This document shows positions 27,486-35,692 of a DNA stretch of 64,000 nt, one piece after another. The first letter of the stretch is position 1. Every line of letters begins with the position of its first letter. Location: the NCBI GenBank assembly GCA_041665605.1, contig JBAYIO010000015.1, positions 5,563 to 69,562 on the forward strand, written 5' to 3'. The position numbers and the translations under genes are program-made. This stretch comes from CAIPAT01 sp041665605. GTDB lineage: Bacteria; Verrucomicrobiota; Lentisphaeria; Victivallales; Victivallaceae. The notes under the pieces were generated by a model. That model saw nothing but the letters and a program-made list of their open reading frames with translations, was not told where the DNA came from and ran no database searches.

Positions 27486-27518
27486 CCGCATTGCAGACAA
27501 CTGCCATGCGGTTTTTTT
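27486..27518 (+). terminator. Terminator after nagB
   Basis: A CCGCAT/ATGCGG stem extended by GCA/TGC across single bulges is followed by seven T residues. It closes the LacI-nagB operon. Confidence 0.88.
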
Positions 27519-27604
27519 ATGTCAAAATATCAAAAATATCAAAAAAAAATAACGCAATCAATGCAATTTAATTTGCTGTCAAAAAGATAGTATAAAGCGA
27601 TAAT

Positions 27605-28048
27605 TCATCCTGACCGCAAGGGTGATTTATTCAACCCGTGACGCTTCAGCAGCCGGTAAACAGTTGAATCCGAAACCCTGCGCCCCAGTTTTCCCTCATA
27701 GGCCTGGCGTATTTCCAGGATTTCAATTACACCGCCATGACGCACTTTACGCAAAAACGGCTGCATCAACTTTTTCTCCTCAAATATATCCATGTTTGCA
27801 TTCCGCCTGCCGCCTTTCGCCGCAGTGCTGAATATTTTCGAGCCTTCGCGGTGATATCTGGAATGAATCCGCCAGATACTGGCTGTATGAAGTCCGACAG
27901 CCTTGCTTATCTCCGCGGCGCTAAAATCGAACAGCATCTGCAGCCAGACCGCCTGAGCCCGCTGGAATTCATCTACCGTCACAGCTTCGCGCAATGCGTC
28001 CTCCACCTCTCGCCGCTGCAATTCCGTATATTTTCTTTTTGCGCCCAT
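27605..28048 (-). pseudogene. IS630-type transposase, N-terminal helix-turn-helix part only
   Basis: A 147-residue protein with the tandem helix-turn-helix of IS630-family transposases. AAEISKAVGLHTASIWRIHS is the first recognition unit, and a winged helix follows (VIEILEIRQAYEGKLG, then STVYRLLKRHGL). The frame stops just where the DDE catalytic domain should begin, and neither the other minus-strand frames nor the 130 bases beyond contain it. The element is thus an orfA-like remnant or a domesticated DNA-binding protein. AAGGAT precedes ATG 28048. No terminal inverted repeats could be made out. Confidence 0.65.
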
Positions 28049-28278
28049 CATATCCTTCGTTAATAAAACTAAATAATAACTTATTATGCTAACCTGTTGA
28101 ATGCAAATAAGCATTTTGTATTTTAATTTTTTTATTTAATGGAAATTGTCTATTAAAGAATAATTATTTTCGGCTCTTGCAAAAAAGTTTTCAGGACGTA
28201 TTTTTATATTATGCATTAAGTATGTTATTTAAAAATAATTCCTTAGAAAAACAACAAAACTAAAGAAAAGGATGAATC

Positions 28279-29403
28279 ATGCAAGTACCATTCTACGGAC
28301 ACCAGCGCCAGTATCTGAGCATCAAGAAAGAAATTGATGACAATATCCAGGAAGTAATCATGAGCGGAGCCTATGTGCTCGGCCCGATGCTGAAGAAATT
28401 CGAAGGCGAACTCTCTGCTTATTCCGGCATGAAGCATGCGATCGGCGTCGGCAACGGCACTGACGCGCTGTGGCTGGTCATGATGGCTCTGGGCCTGAAA
28501 GCCGGCGATGAACTGATTACCAACGCCAACACCTTCTTCGCCACCGCCGAAGCCATGTGGGTTGCCGGCTGCAAAGCCGTTCTCGTTGATTGCGACCCGC
28601 TGACCAACTGCATCGATCCGAAGGCTGTCGAAGCCGCGATCACTCCGAAAACCAAAGCGATTGTTCCCGTGCACCTCTACGGACAGTGCGCCCCGATGCG
28701 CGAAATCAGCGCCATCGCCAAGAAACACAATCTGTATGTCATTGAAGACAACGCCCAGGCGATCGACGCCGCCGGCGACGACTTCAAGATCGGCGAACTC
28801 TCCGATGCCGTCTGCACCAGCTTTATCATCCAGAAGAACCTCGGAACGTTCGGCGACGCCGGCGCGGTCTTCACCAATAACGACAAGATCAATTCCGAAG
28901 TCCGCAGACTGCGCAACCACGGATCAACCGCCCGTAACGTTCACAGCTTCGGTTTCAACAGCCGCCTGGACGACATCCACGCCGGCATCCTGAGCGCCAA
29001 GCTGAAACACATTACCGCCTGGTCCGATCAGCGCATCGCGCTGGCCAAGCGCTACACCGCCGGACTGCAAGGCGCCAAAAGCTTCACTCTGCCCCACGCC
29101 CGTCCCGGCTACCGTCACGTCTTCCACCTGTATGTGATCGAAGTCAAGGACATCAGCAAGCGCGAAGCTTTCCTGAAGTTCCTGAACGACAATGGAGTTG
29201 ATGCCAAGACCCACTATTCCATCGCGATTCATCAGCAGGCCGGTTATCCCTGGGGCAAAGACGCGGAAATCCGCGGCAGCCTGAAGAACGCCGAATACAA
29301 TGCGGCATCCTGTATCTCCCTGCCGATGTTCCCTGAACTGACCACTGATGAAGTTGATTACTCTATCGCCAAAGTTCTCGAATGGGACAAGGCCAACAGC
29401 TAA
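28279..29403 (+). CDS. DegT/DnrJ/EryC1/StrS-family aminotransferase
   Basis: A 374-residue PLP-dependent aminotransferase. Cofactor residues are Asp157 in VIEDNAQA and the Schiff-base lysine Lys186 in IIQKNLGTFGDAGA. NGTDALWL is the phosphate-binding part and NHGSTARN the substrate loop. The family aminates keto sugars bound to nucleotides, and some members act on free inosose or keto sugars. AAAGGA seven bases upstream supports the start. Third codon positions are almost all C or G (AAC, GAC, ATC, CTG), unlike most neighbours, which suggests high expression. It has its own strong terminator and is followed by an equally biased Gfo/Idh gene, a natural partner that could supply the keto group. 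Confidence 0.92.
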   Translation: MQVPFYGHQRQYLSIKKEIDDNIQEVIMSGAYVLGPMLKKFEGELSAYSGMKHAIGVGNGTDALWLVMMALGLKAGDELITNANTFFATAEAMWVAGCKAVLVDCDPLTNCIDPKAVEAAITPKTKAIVPVHLYGQCAPMREISAIAKKHNLYVIEDNAQAIDAAGDDFKIGELSDAVCTSFIIQKNLGTFGDAGAVFTNNDKINSEVRRLRNHGSTARNVHSFGFNSRLDDIHAGILSAKLKHITAWSDQRIALAKRYTAGLQGAKSFTLPHARPGYRHVFHLYVIEVKDISKREAFLKFLNDNGVDAKTHYSIAIHQQAGYPWGKDAEIRGSLKNAEYNAASCISLPMFPELTTDEVDYSIAKVLEWDKANS

Positions 29404-29423
29404 TTCAGCGTAATTGTTAATTA

Positions 29424-29450
29424 AACGGGGCGTCTGCCCCGTTTTTTTTA
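29424..29450 (+). terminator. Terminator after the DegT gene
   Basis: Perfect eight-base stem AACGGGGC/GCCCCGTT with a four-base loop and eight T residues. Confidence 0.95.
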
Positions 29451-29486
29451 CCCTTTAATTAAATTACTGAAACAGGAGAATTTAAT

Positions 29487-30557
29487 ATGGCTAAGTACAA
29501 AGTAATGGTTGTCGGCACCGGCAAGCGCGGCAAGCACCATGCCGCGGCATTCAAAGCCAATCCCGATTTCGAAGTTGTCGGACTCTGTGATATCAATATG
29601 GATATGCTCAACGCCGCGGCCGACACTCTCGGCCTGCAGAACGTTGCCAAAGGCACCGACGCCGCCAAAATGGCCAATGAACTTAAACCTGATGTATTCT
29701 GTTTCTGCACCATGCCGAAAATCCGCTTCGACATGGTCAAGATCGCGGTTGACTGCGGCGCCAGACTGGTCGCTTTCGAAAAACCCATCGGCGAAAACAT
29801 GCATGAGGCGATCAAGGTCAAGCAGCTCATTGACCAGTCCGGCATCAAAGCCGTCGTCAGCCATCAGCACCGCTACGGGGTCCATTACCAGAAGGTCAAA
29901 GAGATTGCCGCCAGCGGCAAACTCGGCCGCCCACAGATGGTTTACGCCTCCGCCACCGGCTGGATGGCGCACATGATGAGCCACATGATTGACTACATGA
30001 GCTGGTACAATGACTATGCCGATATTCAGTGGGTCATGGGACAGGCTGCCGGCAAAGGCAAGATGAACGACAATCACCCATCCCCTGACTTCATCGTCGG
30101 CATCATTCAGTATGCCAACGGGGTCCGCGGCTACGTCGAATGCGGCGCGGGCGCGCCCGATCAGCCGGAAGTCGAAAAATGGTGGGGCAAAAACCGCATC
30201 GGCATCCAGGGCACTGAAGGCTTCGCCGAAGTCCTGACCAACGGCGGCTGGCGCGCAGTCACCAGCGACGGCGTTCAGAGCGGACCCGGCGCCATGAACT
30301 ACGATCTGGATATGCCGCACTACATCAATGATATCGCGGCATGGCTCAAGGATAACTCCAAGCCCCATGAATGCTGCTTTGCCAACGCGTACAAAGGTTT
30401 TGAAGCCATGATGGGCATCATGCGCTCCGCCGCCAACGGCGGACAGATCGCCATGCCCCTCCCCGACGGCCCCAGCGAACTGGAACTTCTGAGAGCCAAT
30501 CTCCCGGATGTACCGGTTATCGCCAACCCCGTCAATGTTAAAGAATTCCTGGGCTGA
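29487..30557 (+). CDS. Gfo/Idh/MocA family oxidoreductase
   Basis: A 356-residue protein with the dinucleotide motif VMVVGTGKRGKHHAAAF, the Lys motif AFEKPIGEN and the active-site region SHMIDYMSWY. Unlike the other three family members here it lacks the GHGGxD loop, so it is the best candidate for a true dehydrogenase. The ribosome binding site AGGAGA is optimally placed. Codon use is as strongly biased as in the DegT gene 84 bases upstream, which suggests joint high expression despite the terminator between them. Possible role: oxidising the sugar or inositol that the aminotransferase then aminates. The substrate is unknown. Confidence 0.88.
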   Translation: MAKYKVMVVGTGKRGKHHAAAFKANPDFEVVGLCDINMDMLNAAADTLGLQNVAKGTDAAKMANELKPDVFCFCTMPKIRFDMVKIAVDCGARLVAFEKPIGENMHEAIKVKQLIDQSGIKAVVSHQHRYGVHYQKVKEIAASGKLGRPQMVYASATGWMAHMMSHMIDYMSWYNDYADIQWVMGQAAGKGKMNDNHPSPDFIVGIIQYANGVRGYVECGAGAPDQPEVEKWWGKNRIGIQGTEGFAEVLTNGGWRAVTSDGVQSGPGAMNYDLDMPHYINDIAAWLKDNSKPHECCFANAYKGFEAMMGIMRSAANGGQIAMPLPDGPSELELLRANLPDVPVIANPVNVKEFLG

Positions 30558-30584
30558 AACCAATCCTGAATTCCAGGCAATTAT

Positions 30585-30622
30585 ATGCCGGAGCTTTCCG
30601 CGGGAGAGCTCCGGCATTTTTT
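30585..30622 (+). terminator. Terminator between convergent Gfo/Idh and AraC genes
   Basis: Perfect eleven-base arms ATGCCGGAGCT (30585-30595) and AGCTCCGGCAT (30607-30617) are followed by six T residues on the plus strand. It abuts the stop codon of the convergent AraC gene. Confidence 0.95.
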
Positions 30623-31499
30623 ATTTATTTCCCAACGACCCGATTTCCTTGCGGTAGCGGTTGGGCGGGAAGCCCATGATCGACTTGAAACGGCGGCTGA
30701 AATGGTACTGGTCAACGTAACCCAGTTCGGCGGCCACGGCGGCCACGCTTAATTCACTGCCGGTCAGCATTTCAGCGGCTTTCTGCAATTTCAGACGGTC
30801 AAGATAGATTTTCGGCAGCATGCCGGTCTGCTTTTCGAAAATCCGGCGGAACTGGTCATCGCTCAGCCCGCAGAAATCGGCCATCTCCTCAACTGTCCAC
30901 CAGCGGTGAATCTGCTGTTTCATCGTCTCGATCAGCTTGTCCACCAGCGGCGAATCTTTCCTGCCCCTGGCTTTATTCTCATTATAGATGTCAAACAGCA
31001 GCCGCTGAAGCGCAAAATTCGCGTTGAGCTGGGAATCCACCGCCGGGTCGGCGGCCAGCTTCATGATCGGCCGCAGGCGGCGGCCCTGGCCCATCTCATA
31101 AATTCCATCCCTGATCACTCCGCTGCGATACAGCAAATCGGCAACCGGCCCGGCAAAACATATGGAATCCTCAAAATACTTGTCCCGGTCACCGCCGTAC
31201 CGGTTGACAAAACCGGGCGAAATTATAATGCCCTGACCGGGCTTGACCGCGAGTTCATGATCCGGCGGATACCAGAATTTGCCGTCGCCTTCGATCAGAT
31301 ATGAAATGGAATAATACTCGAAGTACCTGGGGGTGGTGCGGTAATAGCCGCCGGCCGGCGCCGGAAAGTTGCCGGTATGGAGAATCCACAAACCATAAGC
31401 TTTATGTACCGGCTGAATCCCTTTCGGCATCCGGTGGACTTCGCATTTTGTCCTTAATGTCTGCATTATTTTGTCATTCATGATGCGGTTTTTATCCAT
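30621..31499 (-). CDS. AraC-family transcriptional regulator
   Basis: A 292-residue regulator. The N-terminal half is a cupin-type sensor (YSISYLIEGDGKFWY, KPGQGIIISPGFVN). The C-terminal 100 residues hold two helix-turn-helix units, TVEEMADFCGLSDDQFRRIF and VAAVAAELGYVDQYHFSRRF, ending in GFPPNRYRKE. It is divergent from the fourth Gfo/Idh gene, which it probably activates in response to a sugar. ATG codons at 31499 and 31481 are both possible, and no clear ribosome binding site is visible. Confidence 0.92.
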   Translation of the reverse strand: MDKNRIMNDKIMQTLRTKCEVHRMPKGIQPVHKAYGLWILHTGNFPAPAGGYYRTTPRYFEYYSISYLIEGDGKFWYPPDHELAVKPGQGIIISPGFVNRYGGDRDKYFEDSICFAGPVADLLYRSGVIRDGIYEMGQGRRLRPIMKLAADPAVDSQLNANFALQRLLFDIYNENKARGRKDSPLVDKLIETMKQQIHRWWTVEEMADFCGLSDDQFRRIFEKQTGMLPKIYLDRLKLQKAAEMLTGSELSVAAVAAELGYVDQYHFSRRFKSIMGFPPNRYRKEIGSLGNK

Positions 31500-31568
31500 T
31501 TAATTATTTTTATTAACCGGTATAATATATATCAAATAACTTATTTTGAACAGGTGAAATTATATTTT

Positions 31569-31582
31569 CAGTAAAATTACTG
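31569..31582. promoter_or_regulatory. Inverted repeat in the AraC-Gfo divergent region
   Basis: CAGTAA-AA-TTACTG, six-base arms with two bases between, lies in the 134-base region between the AraC gene and the divergent Gfo/Idh gene. A regulator site is plausible, although AraC proteins more often use direct repeats. Confidence 0.35.
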
Positions 31583-31633
31583 TAAATTGTAATAATCAAC
31601 TAAAATCCAAATCAATGTAAACGGAGTTGAAAA

Positions 31634-32776
31634 ATGACAGCGAAAGCTAAACAAATCGGGGTAGCGGTAATCGGAGCCGGCGGCAGAGGCAAGGGCGTAA
31701 CTTTAAATCTGCTGAAGGACTCAAAGTACCATGTCAAAGTAATGTCGGTATTTGATCCGGACAAAGCGATGTCCCAGGCCGCGCTGGACTGCTGGAATGA
31801 CCAGGATATTAAAATCTGCGACACCTATCAGAAAGCCATCAGTACTCCGGGCGTGGACTGGGTGCTGGTATTCTCCCCGAACGCCTACCACAAGGAACAT
31901 ATCATTGCCGGGTTTAAGGCGGGCAAGCATGTGTTTTCGGAAAAACCGCTGGCGACCACCATCGAAGACTGTCAGGCGATTTACAAAGCCCATCAGAAAT
32001 CAAAGCAGCTTTTCGCCACCGGGTTCGTGCTGCGCTACGCCCCGATCTACCGCAAGGCAAAGGAACTAATCGAATCCGGCAGGCTCGGCAAAATATTGAG
32101 CATCGACGCCAACGAGAACATCACCCCGGCGCACGGCGGTTATATCATGATGAACTGGCGCCGCCATACCAAATATGCCGGGCCGCATATCCTGGAAAAA
32201 TGCTGTCATGACCTGGACCTGATCAACTGGTTCGCGGATTCCATCCCCTCACGCATCGCGGCCTTCGGCGGACTCAACTACTTCGTGCCGGAAAATCAGC
32301 ACTATATGAAGAAATACGGCGAAAAAACTTTTGCCGCCTGGGCAGACCCGCACCGCGTGGATTCGCCGTTCACTTCCGACAAGGACCTGATGGACAACCA
32401 GGTCGCCATCATGGAATACCGCAACGGCATCCGGGTGATGTTCCAGGCCACCATGTGCAATGCCATCCCCGAACGCAGAATGTATTTCTCCGGCACGGAA
32501 GGCACCATGATTGTGGAGCTGTACAGCAGCATCCTGAAATACCGCTGCATCGGCGACGAAGGCGAAACCGTGATAAATTTCGCCGGCGACGGTCACGGCG
32601 GCGGCGATTCCTACATCATGAAAGAACTCTATGAATGCATGGTCAAACACAGCAAGCCGAAATGCGGCGGGGATGAAGGCCTGGAAAGCGCCGTAGTCGC
32701 CATTGCGATTGACCGCTCCATTCAGGACCGCTCATTGGTTGATCTGGAACCCGTCTGGAAAAAACTGAACCGCTGA
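31634..32776 (+). CDS. Gfo/Idh/MocA family protein with GHGGGD motif
   Basis: A 380-residue protein with the dinucleotide motif VAVIGAGGRGKGVTLNL, the Lys motif FSEKPLATT and the active-site segment LEKCCHDLDLINWFAD. The loop DGHGGGDSYIMKEL carries the GHGGxD signature shared with the two Gfo/Idh proteins of the LacI operon. CGGAGT about seven bases upstream supports the start. It is a single gene divergent from an AraC regulator, facing the polysaccharide block convergently. It may be an oxidoreductase or an NAD-dependent glycosidase. Confidence 0.86.
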   Translation: MTAKAKQIGVAVIGAGGRGKGVTLNLLKDSKYHVKVMSVFDPDKAMSQAALDCWNDQDIKICDTYQKAISTPGVDWVLVFSPNAYHKEHIIAGFKAGKHVFSEKPLATTIEDCQAIYKAHQKSKQLFATGFVLRYAPIYRKAKELIESGRLGKILSIDANENITPAHGGYIMMNWRRHTKYAGPHILEKCCHDLDLINWFADSIPSRIAAFGGLNYFVPENQHYMKKYGEKTFAAWADPHRVDSPFTSDKDLMDNQVAIMEYRNGIRVMFQATMCNAIPERRMYFSGTEGTMIVELYSSILKYRCIGDEGETVINFAGDGHGGGDSYIMKELYECMVKHSKPKCGGDEGLESAVVAIAIDRSIQDRSLVDLEPVWKKLNR

Positions 32777-32784
32777 CCCGGAGT

Positions 32785-32823
32785 TATGGATCCCGGAAAT
32801 CGAATGAATTTCCGGTATCCATA
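32785..32823. terminator. Long hairpin between convergent genes
   Basis: Sixteen-base arms (32785-32800 and 32808-32823) pair in 15 positions around the loop CGAATGA. No good T run follows on either strand, so it may act as a bidirectional weak terminator or an RNA-stabilising hairpin. Confidence 0.55.
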
Positions 32824-32942
32824 TATAATATTCTCCAGCAAAGATTTGTTTCCAATGAAAGATATTTTTACAACTCAATAATGTATGCGCATTAAATGTT
32901 TTACTGCCATTTGTCTGAATTATTGGAATAATTCGGAGGCTG

Positions 32943-35534
32943 TCACGGTGTTGCCGAGTACAACTGGAGTACTTCATCTGTGGAAAGAACACGTTTGTAA
33001 ATGCGCACATCATCAACTTTACCGGGCCAGGCCAGTCCGGCAGCGTTTGCGGCTCCGATAAGTAAGTCCCTGGTATTGCTGATGTCTGCGCCATTATAGG
33101 AACTAATGTTCATTTCCGCCTGATAGACTCCGTTCATATATAACTTGGCGTTCCCGCTAGCGCGGTCAACAGTGAATACCACATGATGCCACTGATTCAA
33201 ACCGGGAATGGAACAATTTGTGGATATTCTAGTCACTCCGTTAGAAATCAGCAGATTCAACACAGTGTTCGACCCGGCCAGCGCGTAGCCGATCTCACTA
33301 TCTGCCTGCGCCCCCTTGTAAAGCAATCGTTTATTGGTCACGGCATCGTCACCGCGCTGCATCCATAATGAGACTGAAAAATCGCCGGTACCGATATTCA
33401 GATCAGAAGAATTATTGCTTACGCTCACAAACTGATTGACGCCATTCAGAGCCAGGGCGCCGCCGAGTTTGCCTGTCGTCCATGCCGGACTGTTCTGCAG
33501 CATCCCGGAGGAACGGCCAATGCTGTCCGTCGCGCCGGAACCGCTGCCCTCGTCCAACCGCCAGCAAGCAGAAGCGCTGGAAGCCAAATCGGCAATTTCG
33601 CCTGCGGTCAGAACTCGTTTGCAAATGCGCACATCATCAACTTTGCCGGGCCAGGCCAGCGTACCATCTATGGCGGCCGCCCCGATCAGCAGATTCCGGG
33701 TATTGCTGATGTCAACACCGCTAAAAGCGCTAATGTTCATCTCCGCCTGATAGACCCCATCCAGATATGACCTGGCTTTCCCGCTGGCGCGGTCAACAGT
33801 GAACACCATATGATGCCACTGGCCCAAACCGGGAATGATTCTGGTCCCGCCATTGCAAAGCACCAAGGCCAGCACAGTGTTTGAACCGGACAGTGCGTAG
33901 CCAATCTCACTATCTGTCTGCGCCCCTTTGTAAAGCAACCGTTTATTGGGCACGTCATAATCACTGCGCTGCATCCACAATGAGATTGAAAAATCGCCGG
34001 TACCGATATTCAGTGATGCATCATTAGCCACAGAGACCAACTGAGTGGTACCGTTCAATGTCAGTCCGCCGCCGATTCGCCCGATTGCCCATGCCGGGCT
34101 GTTCAGTAATGTCCCGTCACAATTGCCGCTGCTGTCATTGGCGACGCTGCCGCCGGTCTCATCCAGCTTCCAATAAGACTGAGCCGCGTTTGACGCCGTT
34201 GTTACATTGATATTGGTCGTGTTTACAGTGGACAATGTCCCGCAGGACGCATAGATTGTTCCTGAGACATTATCTATCAAAGCATCATCGGTGCCATCTA
34301 TCTGCAGAAAATGACTGACTGAACGGTTCGTCGGCTGTTCAACCACAATATTATTCAACTGAATATTCCCGCCAACCTCGGTGGTGCCAAGCAAATTATA
34401 AATGACAAATGCCGTCTGATCATAAACATTTACTGGTTCTGGACTATACCCGGTGAGATTGTTGTTCTTTAAATAACAATTAGTAAAAGAAAGCGTACCG
34501 GCATCCCTGGCCTTGTTATATACACAGACCCCCAAAAGCTTATTATCACTAATGATACAATCCTGGAAAACTACACTGGAACTGTCACTCAAACTAGCCG
34601 GAACATATGAAACTTGAATGCCATACCATCCATTGTTCTGCATGATGCAATTTTGGACTGTTATGTTCAATATCTGTGTAGAACCATTAAGTTTAATAGC
34701 ATGCAGAAGTAGTCCGCGACGTCTGTTATTCAGAAATGAACAGTTATCTATCACAATATTTTTCAATATCTGGGTCGGATAATCAGGTTCCAGGTCAATT
34801 CCAGCCCATGGTCCGCCAGCCGCGGCATTCCCCTGGCCTTGGGTATTTTTAAATGTGCAGCCGGTTACAGTCAACCCATCCACACTGACTGCCGCCAACC
34901 CGTTTCTGGCGGCGCCATCAACGACAACATTGGTTATGGCTACATTGGAACAATAAGTATTTGCATCCGGAACTTCACTCGCCGAGTATAGAGAGATACC
35001 GTCACCTCCGGTATTTGCCAGTGTTAATCCGGATACTGTTACATTACTGCAAGCATAAAAACTTATTGCAGTACGCCATTCTGCCGTCGCCAGGAGTGCA
35101 TACTCCTCCTTATGCATCAATATCTTTGCCCCGGTATCTCCGGTTACCTTGATATTGCTCAATTGGGTTGCTCTGAGCACACAATTGGTACCATTGGGAT
35201 AACCGCCGGTCTTTGCCTCCAGAACAGTATTCGCATCCAGGTGGATTTCGGTGCTGTCATGATTGAAAAAAAGCGGGCACACCGGCCAGGAAGCATTGCC
35301 TGTGCCTGGTTGAATAATAATTTTAGAGAAATTATAACCAGCGGGGGCGGGTGAAGTGGAAGGGTTGTTCAAACATCCCTGGATCAGCGAAGTATTGTCG
35401 GAAGCACTACGGTCCGATGCCGTCAGAGTTATGGTCGAACCGTTAATAGTGTATGCCGATAATGTTGCATGGAATAGCGGACCCGCTATGATTCCCGTCA
35501 ATGCCATTATCATCGCAGATTTTATTTTACGCAT
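32943..35534 (-). CDS. Secreted beta-helix protein with two LamG-like domains
   Basis: An 863-residue protein with a Sec signal peptide (MRKIKSAMIMALTGIIAGPL, cleavage probably near residue 27). Residues about 30-450 form a right-handed parallel beta-helix of the pectate-lyase type, with repeated turns such as NVTVSGLTLANTGG and GLTVTGCTFKNTQG. Two concanavalin-like LamG domains follow (about 457-650 and 660-862). They are near copies of each other, both with IGTGDFS, LLYKGAQ, QWHH, VFTVDRASG and AWPGKVDDVRI. It probably binds or cleaves a plant- or algal-type polysaccharide outside the cell; no catalytic triad could be assigned. AAGGAG precedes the start. It is the last gene of the minus-strand block. 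Confidence 0.85.
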   Translation of the reverse strand: MRKIKSAMIMALTGIIAGPLFHATLSAYTINGSTITLTASDRSASDNTSLIQGCLNNPSTSPAPAGYNFSKIIIQPGTGNASWPVCPLFFNHDSTEIHLDANTVLEAKTGGYPNGTNCVLRATQLSNIKVTGDTGAKILMHKEEYALLATAEWRTAISFYACSNVTVSGLTLANTGGDGISLYSASEVPDANTYCSNVAITNVVVDGAARNGLAAVSVDGLTVTGCTFKNTQGQGNAAAGGPWAGIDLEPDYPTQILKNIVIDNCSFLNNRRRGLLLHAIKLNGSTQILNITVQNCIMQNNGWYGIQVSYVPASLSDSSSVVFQDCIISDNKLLGVCVYNKARDAGTLSFTNCYLKNNNLTGYSPEPVNVYDQTAFVIYNLLGTTEVGGNIQLNNIVVEQPTNRSVSHFLQIDGTDDALIDNVSGTIYASCGTLSTVNTTNINVTTASNAAQSYWKLDETGGSVANDSSGNCDGTLLNSPAWAIGRIGGGLTLNGTTQLVSVANDASLNIGTGDFSISLWMQRSDYDVPNKRLLYKGAQTDSEIGYALSGSNTVLALVLCNGGTRIIPGLGQWHHMVFTVDRASGKARSYLDGVYQAEMNISAFSGVDISNTRNLLIGAAAIDGTLAWPGKVDDVRICKRVLTAGEIADLASSASACWRLDEGSGSGATDSIGRSSGMLQNSPAWTTGKLGGALALNGVNQFVSVSNNSSDLNIGTGDFSVSLWMQRGDDAVTNKRLLYKGAQADSEIGYALAGSNTVLNLLISNGVTRISTNCSIPGLNQWHHVVFTVDRASGNAKLYMNGVYQAEMNISSYNGADISNTRDLLIGAANAAGLAWPGKVDDVRIYKRVLSTDEVLQLYSATP

Positions 35535-35692
35535 GATGAATCTCCTTCTTAATGGTTCATATTTGAAATTCGTAACGTTAATTCTTTTGAATTAAAGTTT
35601 TCTTCAAACCTCATCCCATTCAACTTTCATTTTTTGTATTACACCTCCATTTTTCGAATATCCTGCAACCATTGCCGCGCTCAATGATTATT

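Noticed and set aside
29448..30617. 389-codon antisense open frame across the third Gfo/Idh gene
   Set aside because: It results from the strong C/G bias at third codon positions of the sense gene. The sense protein is a clear family member and the antisense peptide is composition-biased.
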